Source: Bradyrhizobium sp. CCBAU 53340 (GTDB lineage: Bacteria; Pseudomonadota; Alphaproteobacteria; Rhizobiales; Xanthobacteraceae). Taken from it: a DNA stretch of 64,000 nt. The translations under genes and the position numbers were made by a program. Under the pieces are notes generated by a model, which did no database searches, was not told the origin of the DNA, and saw only the letters and a program-made list of their open reading frames with translations. The stretch covers positions 6,820,001 to 6,884,000 of the forward strand of contig NZ_CP030055.1 of assembly GCF_015291645.1 (NCBI RefSeq), written 5' to 3'. Below, in pieces: positions 37,102 to 47,159 of the stretch (the first letter of the stretch is position 1; every line of letters begins with the position of its first letter).

Positions 37102-37944
37102 ATGCTTTTCCTGCTGATCGACTTCCCCAAGTTCAAGCCCATTGCCTTCGAGATCGGTCCGTTCGCGATCCGCTGGTACGCGCTCGGCTACATCTGCGGG
37201 ATCACGTTCGGCTGGTTCTATGCGCGCTCGCTGTTGAAGAAGCAGCGCCTGTGGGGCGGGCCGGCACCGATCTCGCTGGTGCAGATCGACGATTTCATAT
37301 TGTGGGTGACGCTCGGCATCATCGTCGGCGGACGCACGGGTTACGTGCTGTTCTACAATCTGCCCTTCTTCGTCGAGCATCCGGCCGCCATCTTCAAATT
37401 GTGGGAAGGCGGCATGTCGTTCCACGGCGGCTTCCTAGGTTGCGTCGTCGCAGTGATGGCGTTCGCCCGGAAGAACCGCATCTCGATCCTGTCGCTCGGC
37501 GACATCACCTGCGGCGTTGCGCCGATCGGGATCTTTCTGGTGCGACTGACCAACTTCATCAATGGCGAATTATGGGGCCGCCCCGCCGACCCCAGCCTGC
37601 CCTGGGCCATGATCTTTCCGACCGGCGGCGATGTGCCGCGCCATCCGAGCCAGCTCTATGAAGCCGGCATGGAGGGCCTCCTGCTCTTTGCCGCGCTCGC
37701 GGTAATGATCCGCCTCGGCGCCTTGAAGCGGCCGGGACTCATCCTCGGCAGTTTCATCCTGATCTACGGCCTGACCCGGATCATCGGCGAGCATTTCCGC
37801 GAGCCGGACGTCCAGCTCGGTTACCTCTGGGGCGGATTAACCATGGGCATGCTGTTGTCGATCCCGATGCTTATTGTCGGCACCATCCTTATTGTAATGG
37901 CGGTGCGGCGCGGTGCGCCGAAGCCCGTCGAGGCCATTCATTAA
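37102..37944 (+). CDS. lgt: Prolipoprotein diacylglyceryl transferase
   Basis: Inner-membrane enzyme that moves diacylglyceryl from phosphatidylglycerol to the lipobox Cys of prolipoproteins. 280 residues with about seven transmembrane helices; the catalytic His is in GMSFHGGF, the Lgt signature is [14 protein letters not shown], and PSQLYEA follows. The ATG at 37102 has AGAAGG 5 bases upstream; an in-frame TTG at 37099 is less well spaced. It starts an lgt - methyltransferase - pgeF operon. A lipoprotein gene follows at 40152. Confidence 0.96.
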   Translation: MLFLLIDFPKFKPIAFEIGPFAIRWYALGYICGITFGWFYARSLLKKQRLWGGPAPISLVQIDDFILWVTLGIIVGGRTGYVLFYNLPFFVEHPAAIFKLWEGGMSFHGGFLGCVVAVMAFARKNRISILSLGDITCGVAPIGIFLVRLTNFINGELWGRPADPSLPWAMIFPTGGDVPRHPSQLYEAGMEGLLLFAALAVMIRLGALKRPGLILGSFILIYGLTRIIGEHFREPDVQLGYLWGGLTMGMLLSIPMLIVGTILIVMAVRRGAPKPVEAIH

Positions 37945-37965
37945 TTCATTTCGAGAAGACAGCTC

Positions 37966-39081
37966 GTGACCGACCAGCCACTGCTTAACGAGATCAAGGC
38001 GCTGATCAAATCCTCGGGCCCCATGCCGGTCTGGCGGTACATGGAGACGTGCCTGATGCATCCGCGCTACGGCTATTACGTCTCGCGCGATCCGCTCGGG
38101 CGTGAGGGCGACTTCACCACCTCGCCCGAGGTCAGCCAGATGTTCGGCGAGCTTTTGGGCCTGTGGACCGCCTCCGTGTGGAAGCAGATGGGCTCGCCGC
38201 AGTTCCTCCGGCTGATCGAGCTCGGCCCCGGCCGCGGCACCATGATGGCGGATGCGCTGCGCGCGCTTCGCGTGCTGCCGCCGCTCTATCAGGCGCTTCA
38301 CGTCCACATGGTCGAGGTCAATCCCGTCCTGCGCGAGCGCCAGAGTGCAACGCTCTCGGGCCTGCGCAACATCACCTGGCACGACAGCATCGACGACGTG
38401 CCCGAGGGACCGGGCATCATCCTCGCCAACGAATATTTCGACGTGCTGCCGATCCATCAGATGGTGAAGCGCGAGGATGGCTGGCACGAGCGCGTGATCG
38501 AGATCGACCCCAACGGCAAGCTCCAGTTCGGCGCGGCATCCGAGCCGACGCCGCGCTTCGACGTCCTGCTGCCGCCCTTGGTGCGCGCAGCGCCCGTAGG
38601 TGCGGTGTTCGAGTGGCGCCCCGACACCGAGATCATGAAGCTCGCCACCCGCGTGCGCGACCAGGACGGCGCCGCGCTGATCATCGATTACGGCCACTTG
38701 CGCAGCGATGCCGGCGACACCTTCCAGGCCATCGCACGCCACAGCTTCACCGATCCCTTGAAAGCGCCGGGTCAGGCCGACGTCACCGCCCATGTCGACT
38801 TCCAGGCACTGGCGCGCGCGGCCGAGGACGTCGGCGCCCGCGTGCACGGGCCGGTGACGCAGGGCGACTTCCTCAAGCGCGTCGGCATCGACACCCGCGC
38901 GGCCGCGCTGATGCAGAAGGCGACGCCGGAAGTTGCCACCGACATTTCCGTGGCGCTGAAGCGGCTGACCGATACGGGACGCAGCGGCATGGGGTCGATG
39001 TTCAAGGTGCTCGGCATCTCCGAACCAAGATTGACCGGCCTTGCCGGCCTCAGCGATCTCGAACAGGCCGGAGGCAATTGA
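37966..39081 (+). CDS. Class I SAM-dependent methyltransferase, MidA/NDUFAF7 family
   Basis: A 371-residue protein. Motif I is LIELGPGRGTMMADALRAL; the family signatures GDFTTSPEVSQMFGELLG near residues 46-63 and IILANEYFDVLPIHQ are present. The mitochondrial relative NDUFAF7 dimethylates an arginine of a complex I subunit, and the bacterial role is not known for certain. It starts with GTG at 37966 and shares its stop with the start of pgeF (TGATG). Confidence 0.93.
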   Translation: MTDQPLLNEIKALIKSSGPMPVWRYMETCLMHPRYGYYVSRDPLGREGDFTTSPEVSQMFGELLGLWTASVWKQMGSPQFLRLIELGPGRGTMMADALRALRVLPPLYQALHVHMVEVNPVLRERQSATLSGLRNITWHDSIDDVPEGPGIILANEYFDVLPIHQMVKREDGWHERVIEIDPNGKLQFGAASEPTPRFDVLLPPLVRAAPVGAVFEWRPDTEIMKLATRVRDQDGAALIIDYGHLRSDAGDTFQAIARHSFTDPLKAPGQADVTAHVDFQALARAAEDVGARVHGPVTQGDFLKRVGIDTRAAALMQKATPEVATDISVALKRLTDTGRSGMGSMFKVLGISEPRLTGLAGLSDLEQAGGN

Positions 39082-39848
39082 TGACGCTCACTTCGTCGCT
39101 GCTGTCGGCGGTGCCCGGCCTGCGCCATTCCTTCTTCACGCGTGAGGGCGGTGTCTCCAGCGGCATCTATTCCGCACTGAACGGCGGGCTCGGCTCCAAT
39201 GACGATCAGGCCCTTGTCGCCGAGAACCGCCGCCGCATGGCCGAGCATGTCGGCGTCGCAGCCGACCGCTTCCTCAGCCTGCATCAGATCCACTCGCCCG
39301 ATGTCCTCATCGCTGATGCGCCATGGCCGAGCGGCCCGCGACCGAAGGGCGATGCGCTGGTGACCAAAACGCCGGGCATCGCGCTCGGCGTCTCCACCGC
39401 CGATTGCGGCCCGGTGCTGTTCGTCGATCCCAACGCGCGCGTCATCGGCGGCGCCCATGCCGGCTGGAAGGGCGCGCTGACAGGCGTGCTGGAAGCAACC
39501 ATCGCAGCGATGGAGAAACTTGGCGCCACACGCGGCGGCATCATCGCCGCGATCGGCCCGTTGATCCGCCAGGACAGCTATGAAGTCGGCAACGAGTTCG
39601 TCGCGCGCTTCATCGACGCGGATGCGGACAACGCCGTGTTCTTCATCCCGTCGGCGCGCGAGGGCCATGCGATGTTCGATCTCGCCGGCTTCATCCGCAA
39701 GCGGCTGGAGGCTGCCGGCATCCTGATGATCGACGACCTTGGTCTGGACACCTACGCCGACGAGCGCTTCTTCAGCTATCGCCGCTCGGTGCATCGCAAG
39801 GAGCCGGACTACGGACGGCATATCCATGCGATCGCGCTGGAAGGGTGA
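39081..39848 (+). CDS. pgeF: Laccase-domain protein PgeF (peptidoglycan editing factor)
   Basis: A 255-residue protein of the YfiH / DUF152 family. The zinc-binding residues are visible: His in LSLHQIHSPDV, Cys in STADCGPVLF, and His in GGAHAGWKGAL. In E. coli PgeF hydrolyses misincorporated L-Ser muropeptides, and other relatives act as purine nucleoside phosphorylases. The ATG at 39081 overlaps the stop of the upstream methyltransferase by one base, so the two are coupled. Confidence 0.93.
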   Translation: MTLTSSLLSAVPGLRHSFFTREGGVSSGIYSALNGGLGSNDDQALVAENRRRMAEHVGVAADRFLSLHQIHSPDVLIADAPWPSGPRPKGDALVTKTPGIALGVSTADCGPVLFVDPNARVIGGAHAGWKGALTGVLEATIAAMEKLGATRGGIIAAIGPLIRQDSYEVGNEFVARFIDADADNAVFFIPSAREGHAMFDLAGFIRKRLEAAGILMIDDLGLDTYADERFFSYRRSVHRKEPDYGRHIHAIALEG

Positions 39849-39850
39849 AG

Positions 39851-39990
39851 GTCTCGTGCCCCGGACGCTGCGCAGCACGCAGTGATGCGCTGCAGAGCCG
39901 GGGCCCACGTCTCCGCGACTTGATCTCCTCGGCTTTCTGGGTCCCGGCTCCGCGCAGCAGCGCTACGCGCCGCAGCGCGTCCGGGACACA
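39851..39990. repeat. Inverted repeat, GTCTCGTGCCCCGGACGCTG type
   Basis: GTCTCGTGCCCCGGACGC and GCGTCCGGGACAC pair, with GAGCCGGGGCCC / GGGTCCCGGCTC inside. Third full copy of the family at 30951 and 33086. The 303-base gap to the lipoprotein gene holds nothing else that I can identify. Confidence 0.85.
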
Positions 39991-40151
39991 GCTTCCGTGT
40001 ACTCAGATTCAATGTTCGCGCTGGAAGGGTGAACACACAGGCAACGTCGTTTCATTACGGGGCGATGCACAAACGTCGCGCCCGTATTGCCCCGGCCCTG
40101 TGTCGCCTCCGCCCTAGACCTTAATCGATTTTAACGATATCGCTGCCCTCA

Positions 40152-40781
40152 ATGAGGGAAGCGTCATCTTTTCTGCACCGCGCCGGCTCGCGCGTGCTGG
40201 CAGCCATGCTGCTGGCGGCGGCGACCATGCTGGCCGGCTGCGCCGGCGGCAACGCGCCTGCCAATTCCTATGCGATGGCGACGCCGAACGCCGGCTCCGG
40301 CGCGACGGTGGCCTTCGAGTCGATCGACGGCCCGCCCCCGCAGGTGTTCGACCGCATGGTCGGCGTGCTCGACAGCGAATCCAAGCTGAGGAGCCTCTCG
40401 ATCGTCTCCCGCGAGGGAACGGCAGCCTACCGCGTGCGCAGCTACCTCTCCGCCCAGGTGGTGCGCGGCAGGACCGTGATCGCCTGGGTCTGGGACGTCT
40501 ACGACGCCAACCAGCAGCGGGCGCTGCGCGTCTCCGGCGAGGAACCGACCACCGCCAGGGGCGGAAAGGATGCGATCCGTGATCCTTGGGCTGCCGCCGA
40601 CGACCTCGTGCTGCGGAAGATCGCCCAGGCCGGATTCAGCGGACTTTCCAATATGATCAACGGAACGCCGGATGCGCCGGGCAGCGTCCCCGGCCTGCGC
40701 GGACCGGCCGTGGCAAGCGTGACGCCGGGTGCTCCGGCGCCTGAGATACCGGCCACCGCGCTCGGCTATGCCCCGCAATAA
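40152..40781 (+). CDS. Lipoprotein of unknown function
   Basis: A 209-residue protein with a lipoprotein signal ending in the lipobox LAGC (about residue 30), so it would be lipidated by Lgt and anchored to a membrane, probably the outer one. The mature part begins with a Gly/Ala/Asn-rich spacer, then FESIDGPPPQVFDRMVGVLD, YRVRSYLSAQVVRGRTVIAW, and a Gly/Pro-rich C-terminus. I recognise it as a common rhizobial family but not its role. Confidence 0.85.
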   Translation: MREASSFLHRAGSRVLAAMLLAAATMLAGCAGGNAPANSYAMATPNAGSGATVAFESIDGPPPQVFDRMVGVLDSESKLRSLSIVSREGTAAYRVRSYLSAQVVRGRTVIAWVWDVYDANQQRALRVSGEEPTTARGGKDAIRDPWAAADDLVLRKIAQAGFSGLSNMINGTPDAPGSVPGLRGPAVASVTPGAPAPEIPATALGYAPQ

Positions 40782-40975
40782 CCACCGCTAAACCACGGGC
40801 CCAGTTTGCGCCCAAGCCGTTGGCCCGACTCAGGATTTTCAGAGGGAAAACGTAGCATCCCGGGTTGCCAGCGCAGCCCCCGGCCTGATATTTGCTCGCT
40901 CGTCGTAACCGTGCTGCCAGTGGGTATCTTGAGATGTTGAACGTCGTATCCAGCAAAGCGCGGGAGGAAGCGTCC

Positions 40976-41929
<954 letters not shown>

Positions 41930-42156
41930 TTTTCCGATCCGGAAGGTCCCGTAGGGTGCGCAAAGGCGCAAAGCGCTGCGCTCACCTTTCTTCTTTGGTA
42001 GCACGCCTTCGCTCTTCGAGCTAAGGCGCATAAGTCGCTTTGCCTCCCTGGGTCGAACTCTGACGCGCCGCAGCACGTCCCGTGCCACGGGTTGTTGCCG
42101 GCTGTCGCCCATGACATCATTCAGATTCCGAGTCTTCTCTGCCCTCTGGATGCCTG

Positions 42157-43185
42157 ATGTCCCGCCGGAAATTTGCTTGGGAAAAACTGTCCGATGACGC
42201 GTTGCTCAAGCAGCGTCTCTCCAGCCTGAGGGTCACCGTCGAAGGCACCTGGCTCGAAGACTGCGTTGGCACGCTGCACGAAGAGCTCGAAGAGCGCGGC
42301 ATCCGGCTCCGGCCGCATACGTGGATCTCGAGCGAATGGTTCAGCCCCGGAGATGTGCCCGGCATCGCCATCCCCTTTTATCTCGCCCATCCCCGCCTGA
42401 TGAAGCTCGAGAAGAAGATGATGTTCGACGTCGAAGGCGGAACCTGGCGCGAGTGCATGGCCATCCTCCGTCACGAGGCCGGCCATGCCATACAGCACGG
42501 TTTCCAGTTGCAGCGACGACGGCGCTGGCAGCAGCTGTTTGGTCCGTCGTCGAAGCACTATCCGCGCTACTACCGACCCAATCCCGCGAGCCGGCGTTAC
42601 GTCCAGCATCTCCGGCTCTGGTACGCGCAGAGCCACCCGGACGAGGATTTCGCCGAGACCTTTGCGGTGTGGCTGCGGCCCCGCTCGAACTGGCGGACGC
42701 GATACGCCGGCTGGCCCGCGCTGAAGAAGCTCGAATATGTCGACGAGCTGATGGGCGAGATTGCCGGAAAGCGACCGGTGATCACGACGCGGGAGCGTGT
42801 CGATCCATTGGGCAAGCTCAACCAGACGCTCGAAGACCACTACAAGAAGAAGCAGGCATTCTACGCCTTCACGCCGCCGAAGACCTACGACCGCGACCTT
42901 TCACGGTTGTTTTCCGCCGATCCACGGCATCACCGCTCCAAACCCGCTTCAGGCCTGATCCGGCGGCACCGCGCCCAGATCAGGCAATTGGTCGCGCGAT
43001 GGACGGGCGAGAACCAGCTCACGCTCGATGCCGTGCTCGACGACATGATCTCCCGCTGCCGCGAACTCGACCTGCGCGCGGTGGGCCCCGAACAGAAGCT
43101 CGTTCTCGATTTCACCGTGCTCGTAACCGCCAAAACAATGCACGCGCTGTTTGGACCGTCTCAGCGCAAATGGATCGCGCTATGA
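42157..43185 (+). CDS. Putative zinc-binding metallopeptidase
   Basis: A 342-residue protein with a classic HExxH zinc site, HEAGH at residues 106-110 in ILRHEAGHAIQHGF; a third ligand probably lies in DEDFAETFA some 55 residues later, as in gluzincin-like families. Large basic stretches follow (HRSKPASGLIRRHRAQIRQL). No signal peptide. It overlaps the next gene, an ATP-grasp ligase, by 4 bases (ATGA), so the two act together. It resembles the family annotated as putative zinc-binding metallo-peptidase; the substrate is unknown. Confidence 0.8.
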   Translation: MSRRKFAWEKLSDDALLKQRLSSLRVTVEGTWLEDCVGTLHEELEERGIRLRPHTWISSEWFSPGDVPGIAIPFYLAHPRLMKLEKKMMFDVEGGTWRECMAILRHEAGHAIQHGFQLQRRRRWQQLFGPSSKHYPRYYRPNPASRRYVQHLRLWYAQSHPDEDFAETFAVWLRPRSNWRTRYAGWPALKKLEYVDELMGEIAGKRPVITTRERVDPLGKLNQTLEDHYKKKQAFYAFTPPKTYDRDLSRLFSADPRHHRSKPASGLIRRHRAQIRQLVARWTGENQLTLDAVLDDMISRCRELDLRAVGPEQKLVLDFTVLVTAKTMHALFGPSQRKWIAL

Positions 43186-44216
43186 GACGACTCCGTATTC
43201 TCGTGCTGATGCATCCGGACTTCATGCCCCCGGACTCCTCCGACGGATACACGCCGCAGGAAATCAACATCTGGAAAACGGAATACGACGTCGTCAGCAC
43301 GTTGCGTGCGGCTGGTCACGAGGTTCGCCCGCTCGGCGCGCAGGAGGAAATCAGGCCCGTCCGCGAGGCGATCGAAGAGTTCAAACCGCACGTCGTTTTC
43401 ACGCTGCTGGAGGAATTTCATTACAACGTTGCCTACGACCAGCACATCGCCAGCTATCTCGAGCTGATGAAGGTCCCTTACACAGGCTGCAATCCCCGCG
43501 GCCTGATCCTGGCGCGTGGCAAGGACCTGTCCAAGACGCTGGTGCATCATCGCCGCATCGCGGCGCCAGCCTTCGCGGTCTTCCCGATGCGCCGCAAGGT
43601 GAAACGGCCGAAACATCTTGCGCTGCCGCTGATCGTCAAGGCTCTGAACATGGATGGATCCTTCGGCATCTCGCAGGCCTCCATCGTCGATACGGACGAG
43701 AAGCTTGCGGAGCGGGTCGCCTTCATCCACGAGCGGGTCGAGACAGCCGCCATTGCCGAGCAATTCATTGAGGGGCGAGAGCTCTATGTCGGCGTGCTCG
43801 GCAACAACCGGCTGCGCGTGCTTCCGGTCTGGGAATTGAAATTCGGCAACATGGGCGGGCGCAGGTCACGCCACATCGCGACCGAAAGGGCCAAGCACGA
43901 CACCGATTATCAGGAACGCGTCGGTATTGTCGACGGACCGGCGAAAGACCTTGCGCCCGAAGTTGCCGCGCGCATCCAGCATACTGCGAAGCGCATCTAC
44001 CGGGCGCTCGGCCTCGACGGCTACGCGCGCATCGATTTCCGTCTCGCCGCCGACGGCACGCCGTATTTCATCGAAGCCAACCCCAACCCGGAGATCGCCA
44101 AGAACCAGGAGTTCGCCACGGCGGCTCAACATGATGGACTCAAATACAAGGAGCTGCTGGATCGCATTCTGACCCTCGGGATCAACCGCGCCAAGGCGGG
44201 CGTGTCTCTGGGCTGA
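43182..44216 (+). CDS. ATP-grasp protein, D-Ala-D-Ala ligase-like
   Basis: A 344-residue protein. N-terminal part RRLRILVLMHPDFMPPDSSD, then an ATP-grasp core: HLALPLIVKALNMDGSFGI (the ATP-binding loop), EQFIEGRELYVGVLG, YARIDFRLAADGTPYFIEAN and NPNPEIA at the metal site (about 297-304). Such ligases join a carboxylate to an amine or thiol through an acyl-phosphate: D-Ala-D-Ala, RimK-type glutamate addition, or peptide-natural-product assembly. It is translationally coupled to a metallopeptidase, a pairing that suggests a make/break or processing pathway for a peptide. Substrate unknown. Confidence 0.8.
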   Translation: MRRLRILVLMHPDFMPPDSSDGYTPQEINIWKTEYDVVSTLRAAGHEVRPLGAQEEIRPVREAIEEFKPHVVFTLLEEFHYNVAYDQHIASYLELMKVPYTGCNPRGLILARGKDLSKTLVHHRRIAAPAFAVFPMRRKVKRPKHLALPLIVKALNMDGSFGISQASIVDTDEKLAERVAFIHERVETAAIAEQFIEGRELYVGVLGNNRLRVLPVWELKFGNMGGRRSRHIATERAKHDTDYQERVGIVDGPAKDLAPEVAARIQHTAKRIYRALGLDGYARIDFRLAADGTPYFIEANPNPEIAKNQEFATAAQHDGLKYKELLDRILTLGINRAKAGVSLG

Positions 44217-44329
44217 GAGCGACGCCGGATTGCGCGAGCCGCGCGCCGAGACGGGAAATGCGCCGGCGGAAAAGATGCGCGGTCATCCGGGGTGGCGCAG
44301 CCGCCGCCCCCGGACCAACCTCGATGTGA

Positions 44330-44884
44330 CTACCCGACAATCCCGGCCGCGACCTGACCGCGCAGGCGCTCGAGGCCGAGCAGCGTCTCGGCACAGGCGG
44401 CCGCGACCTCGACGCCCTTGATCGCGAAGTGCCTGCGGAAGAAATCGTAATGCACTTCGGTCTCATGGAATTGCTGCGGCGTCAGCACCGCCGAGAACAC
44501 CGGCACCTCGGTGCGGAGTTGCACGTCCATCAGCGCCTTGATCACGGTGTCGGCGACGAATTCATGGCGATAGATGCCACCGTCGACGACGAGGCCGGCC
44601 GCGACGATCGCGGTGTAGCGCCGCGTCTTGGCGAGGACCTGCGCGTGCAGCGGGATCTCGAACGATCCCGGCACCTCGAACACGTCGACATGGGTGAGGT
44701 GGCGCGCCTCGGCCTCCCTCACGAAGGCGATACGGGCTTCCTCGACCACCTCGCGGTGCCAGCAGGCCTGCACGAAGGCCACCCGCTGCGGCTTGGCGAA
44801 GCGCGGATGCTCCTTCGCCGGCCCTTGCGGAACCGGCTGTGGCTGGGAAGTCTGGGCTTGGGGATCTTGCAACATCTGATTCAT
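44330..44884 (-). CDS. ribH: 6,7-dimethyl-8-ribityllumazine synthase (RibH2 type)
   Basis: Penultimate enzyme of riboflavin synthesis. 184 residues including a Gln/Pro-rich N-terminal extension of about 30. It has FEVPGSFEIPLHAQVL and the catalytic His in IYRHEFVADTVIKALMDVQ; the RibH2 form of rhizobia and Brucella is decameric and lacks the exact GAVIRG motif of E. coli, as here (AAGLVVDGGIYRHEF). It stands alone under an FMN riboswitch, so it is shut off when flavin is plentiful. Confidence 0.94.
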   Translation of the reverse strand: MNQMLQDPQAQTSQPQPVPQGPAKEHPRFAKPQRVAFVQACWHREVVEEARIAFVREAEARHLTHVDVFEVPGSFEIPLHAQVLAKTRRYTAIVAAGLVVDGGIYRHEFVADTVIKALMDVQLRTEVPVFSAVLTPQQFHETEVHYDFFRRHFAIKGVEVAAACAETLLGLERLRGQVAAGIVG

Positions 44885-44966
44885 GGCTTTCCTTCAAAGG
44901 ACCAGAATCAGGGCACACGGAACGACAAACAGCCGCATCTCGCGATGCGTCTGCCTCCGACCGTTC

Positions 44967-45114
44967 TCTTTCATCCGGACTTTAACCGTCGGCTTCGGAG
45001 TTGCACCGAATCTGCTGACCCTTCCCTTCGGGAAAAACCTCGGGGAAGGCGCTCGCGGGCTTAGGCCTTTCGGCCCTTACCGCCGGTGGGGACTTTCACC
45101 CCGCCCTGAGAACA
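44967..45114 (-). promoter_or_regulatory. FMN riboswitch (RFN element)
   Basis: On the minus strand the conserved parts appear in order: CAGGGCGGGGTGAAAGTCCC near 45110, CCGGCGGTAAG, GCCCGCGAGC, then a variable stem, then CAGATTCGGTGCAACTCCG, GAAGCCGACGGTTAAAGTCC and the closing GGATGAAAGAG near 44968. It lies 80 bases before ribH and would repress it when FMN is bound. The edges may be off by a few bases. Confidence 0.93.
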
Positions 45115-45524
45115 TCGGCCGCCCGGGATTGAGCGACCTGGCTGGAAATATGCCGCCGGTCCGGGGCAGCAAGCAAGCGTGTTCCGCAGCAAAAAACCGC
45201 ATGGTCCCATGCTTCTGGGGCGATACGGCCCCCGCGGAGCGGAATTAACGATTGAGCCGAGGCGTCTCGATCCGATTCCGATTTGTTCTCAAATTAATAA
45301 TTGTGTCCGAGATGAGCTGTGGACGAACGAGTCCTGGCTTGTGGACGGACTCGGGACCCAGTTGCGCAGATTCCGCAAATCACATCAGTTGATCCGCGAC
45401 AGGCCGCGCCGATCGAAGGGAGATCGCGAAAGCGACTCCCGAGATCGACGACGTTTAGGGAGCGCGCGCCGGACCCAACCGCGTGCGTATCAAAGACAAC
45501 AAGAAGGCAAGAGGTCGAGACGGC
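45115..45524. other. Intergenic, divergent promoter region
   Basis: Holds the ribH promoter on the minus strand upstream of the riboswitch and the promoter of the YbjN gene on the plus strand. AT-rich parts near 45280-45310 (AAATTAATAATTGTG) are the best promoter candidates. No gene or named motif found. Confidence 0.4.
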
Positions 45525-46025
45525 ATGTCCCTGCTCGAAGGCAATATCGATTCCCGAAATCACCCGCTCGCGGTGGTCGAGGATATCGCTGCCAGCAACA
45601 ACTGGCCGTTCGAACGCTCCGGCGAAGACGAACTGACGATTGTCTCGAAGGGGCAATGGACCGACTACCAGATCTCCTTCACCTGGATGGGCGAGATCGA
45701 GGCGCTGCATCTGGCCTGCGCGTTCGACATGAAGATTCCGCTCGCGCGGCGGGGCGAGGTGCAGAAGCTCGTTGCGGCAGTCAACGAGCAATTGTGGATC
45801 GGCCATTTCGACCTCTGGACCAACACCGGCATGATCATGCACCGCCAGGCCCTGGTGCTGCCAGGTGGACTCACCGCCTCGACCGCACAATGCGAAGCCA
45901 TGCTCGCCGGCGCCATCCACGCCTGCGAGCGCTACTTCCCGGCGTTCCAGTTCGTGGTGTGGGCGGGCAAGACCACCGCGCAGGCCATGGACGCCGCGAT
46001 GTTCGATACGGTCGGCGAGGCGTAG
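45525..46025 (+). CDS. YbjN domain-containing protein
   Basis: A 166-residue protein of the YbjN family, linked in E. coli to stress tolerance and type III-secretion-chaperone-like folds. Seen: NHPLAVVEDIAASNNWPFER, ELTIVSKGQWTDYQISFTWM, and AAVNEQLWIGHFDLWTNTGM. The start at 45525 fits the family; the frame runs to 45483. It is followed by proC on the same strand, the usual order in Rhizobiales. Confidence 0.9.
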   Translation: MSLLEGNIDSRNHPLAVVEDIAASNNWPFERSGEDELTIVSKGQWTDYQISFTWMGEIEALHLACAFDMKIPLARRGEVQKLVAAVNEQLWIGHFDLWTNTGMIMHRQALVLPGGLTASTAQCEAMLAGAIHACERYFPAFQFVVWAGKTTAQAMDAAMFDTVGEA

Positions 46026-46044
46026 TCGCGCCTCACCCACAACT

Positions 46045-46197
46045 GTCATCCCGGACGAGCGCAGCGAAGATCCGGGATCCATACCCCGCAATGCCGCTTG
46101 TGGCACCCGGCTTGTTGCTGTGCCCTTCATCCACTAGAACCGCCTGTGGTTATGGGTCCCGGCCCCCCTGCGCAATCGCGCACTAGGCCGGGACGAC
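46045..46197. repeat. Composite GTCATCCCGGAC / GGGTCCCGG repeat
   Basis: Two neighbouring palindromic pieces: GTCATCCCGGACGAGCGCAG with GATCCGGGATCC, and GTGGTTATGGGTCCCGGCCC ending GGCCGGGACGACACC, related to the families at 4195 and 47567. It ends just before the proC start, so proC translation begins right after it. Confidence 0.75.
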
Positions 46198-46206
46198 ACC
46201 GAATTT

Positions 46207-47046
46207 GTGGTGACGACAGTGGCTAACAGCAACACTCTCCAAAACATCACCGGCACCGTCCTGCTTGCCGGCGCCGGCAAGATGGGCGGCGCGATGCTGA
46301 CCGGATGGCTGGCGGGCGGGCTCGATCCGCGCCGCGTCGCGGTGATCGAGCCGCACATCTCGCCAGAGATCAGCGCGCTCGCGACCAAGGGTATCGCGCT
46401 CAATCCCGACGTGACGACGGCAGGCTTTGTCGAGACGATGGTCGTCGCGGTGAAGCCGCAGATGTTCCGCGAGGCCGGTGCCAAGCTGAAATCGTTCGTC
46501 TCGGACAAGACCTCCGTGGTCTCGATCATGGCGGGCACCACGATCGCGGCGCTCGAGGAGGTCTGCGGCGGCGCCGTGGTGCGGGCGATGCCGAACACGC
46601 CGGCCGCGATCGGCCGCGGCATCACCGTGGCCATCGCGGCGAAGAATGTCAGCGCCGCGCAGCGCGCGGTGGCCGATGCTCTGCTGCGCGCCACCGGCTC
46701 GGTCGAATGGGTCGAGGACGAAAATCTCATGGATGCGGTGACCGCCGTCTCCGGTTCGGGGCCCGCCTATGTGTTCCTGCTCGCCGAGGAGCTTGGGCGC
46801 GCCGGCGTCGAGGCGGGATTGCCCGAGGCACTGGCAACCAAGCTCGCGCGCGAGACGGTCGCAGGCTCCGGCGAGTTGCTGCACCAGTCGGATCTGCCCT
46901 CCGCCACGCTGCGCCAGAACGTCACCTCGCCCGGCGGCACCACCGCCGCCGCGCTCGGCGTGCTGATGGGCGACCCGGGCTTGCGCGAGTTGATGATCCG
47001 CGCGATCGCAGCGGCGACGAAGCGGTCGAAGGAGCTCGCGAAGTAA
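46207..47046 (+). CDS. proC: Pyrroline-5-carboxylate reductase
   Basis: Last step of proline synthesis, NAD(P)H-dependent. 279 residues. The nucleotide-binding loop is LLAGAGKMGGAM; VVAVKPQ and the signature near the C-terminus SPGGTTAAALGVL are present, with TAVSGSGPAYVFLLAEELG as the dimer motif. The GTG at 46207 is one of several in-frame GTG starts near the end of a repeat; none has a clear ribosome site, so the first residues are uncertain. Confidence 0.95.
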   Translation: MVTTVANSNTLQNITGTVLLAGAGKMGGAMLTGWLAGGLDPRRVAVIEPHISPEISALATKGIALNPDVTTAGFVETMVVAVKPQMFREAGAKLKSFVSDKTSVVSIMAGTTIAALEEVCGGAVVRAMPNTPAAIGRGITVAIAAKNVSAAQRAVADALLRATGSVEWVEDENLMDAVTAVSGSGPAYVFLLAEELGRAGVEAGLPEALATKLARETVAGSGELLHQSDLPSATLRQNVTSPGGTTAAALGVLMGDPGLRELMIRAIAAATKRSKELAK

Positions 47047-47049
47047 CAG

Positions 47050-47149
47050 CTGCCGTAGGGTGGGCAAAGGCGCAAAGCGCCGTGCCCACCATTCCTCTGA
47101 AACGGATACGGATCGTGGGCACGCTTCGCTTTGCCCACCCTACGGCAGC
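47050..47149. repeat. Inverted repeat GCTGCCGTAGGGTGGGCAAA
   Basis: Arms from 47050 and to 47149 are near-perfect complements (GTAGGGTGGGCAAAGGCG / CGCTTTGCCCACCCTAC). It begins 4 bases after the proC stop and ends 10 bases before the stop of the converging thioesterase gene, so it is likely a two-way terminator region. A degraded relative is at 41950-42050. Confidence 0.9.
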
Positions 47150-47159
47150 GCGCGCTTGG

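Noticed and set aside
41950..42120. Possible small gene after prs
   Set aside because: The sequence is a degraded copy of the GTAGGGTGGGCAAAGGCG repeat family.
42157..44216. Idea that the peptidase/ligase pair belongs to a known RiPP cluster
   Set aside because: No precursor peptide, transporter or cyclase was found next to it; neighbours are prs and ribH.
45115..45524. Possible gene between the riboswitch and the YbjN gene
   Set aside because: Frames in this stretch have no ribosome site and mixed composition; better explained as divergent promoters.
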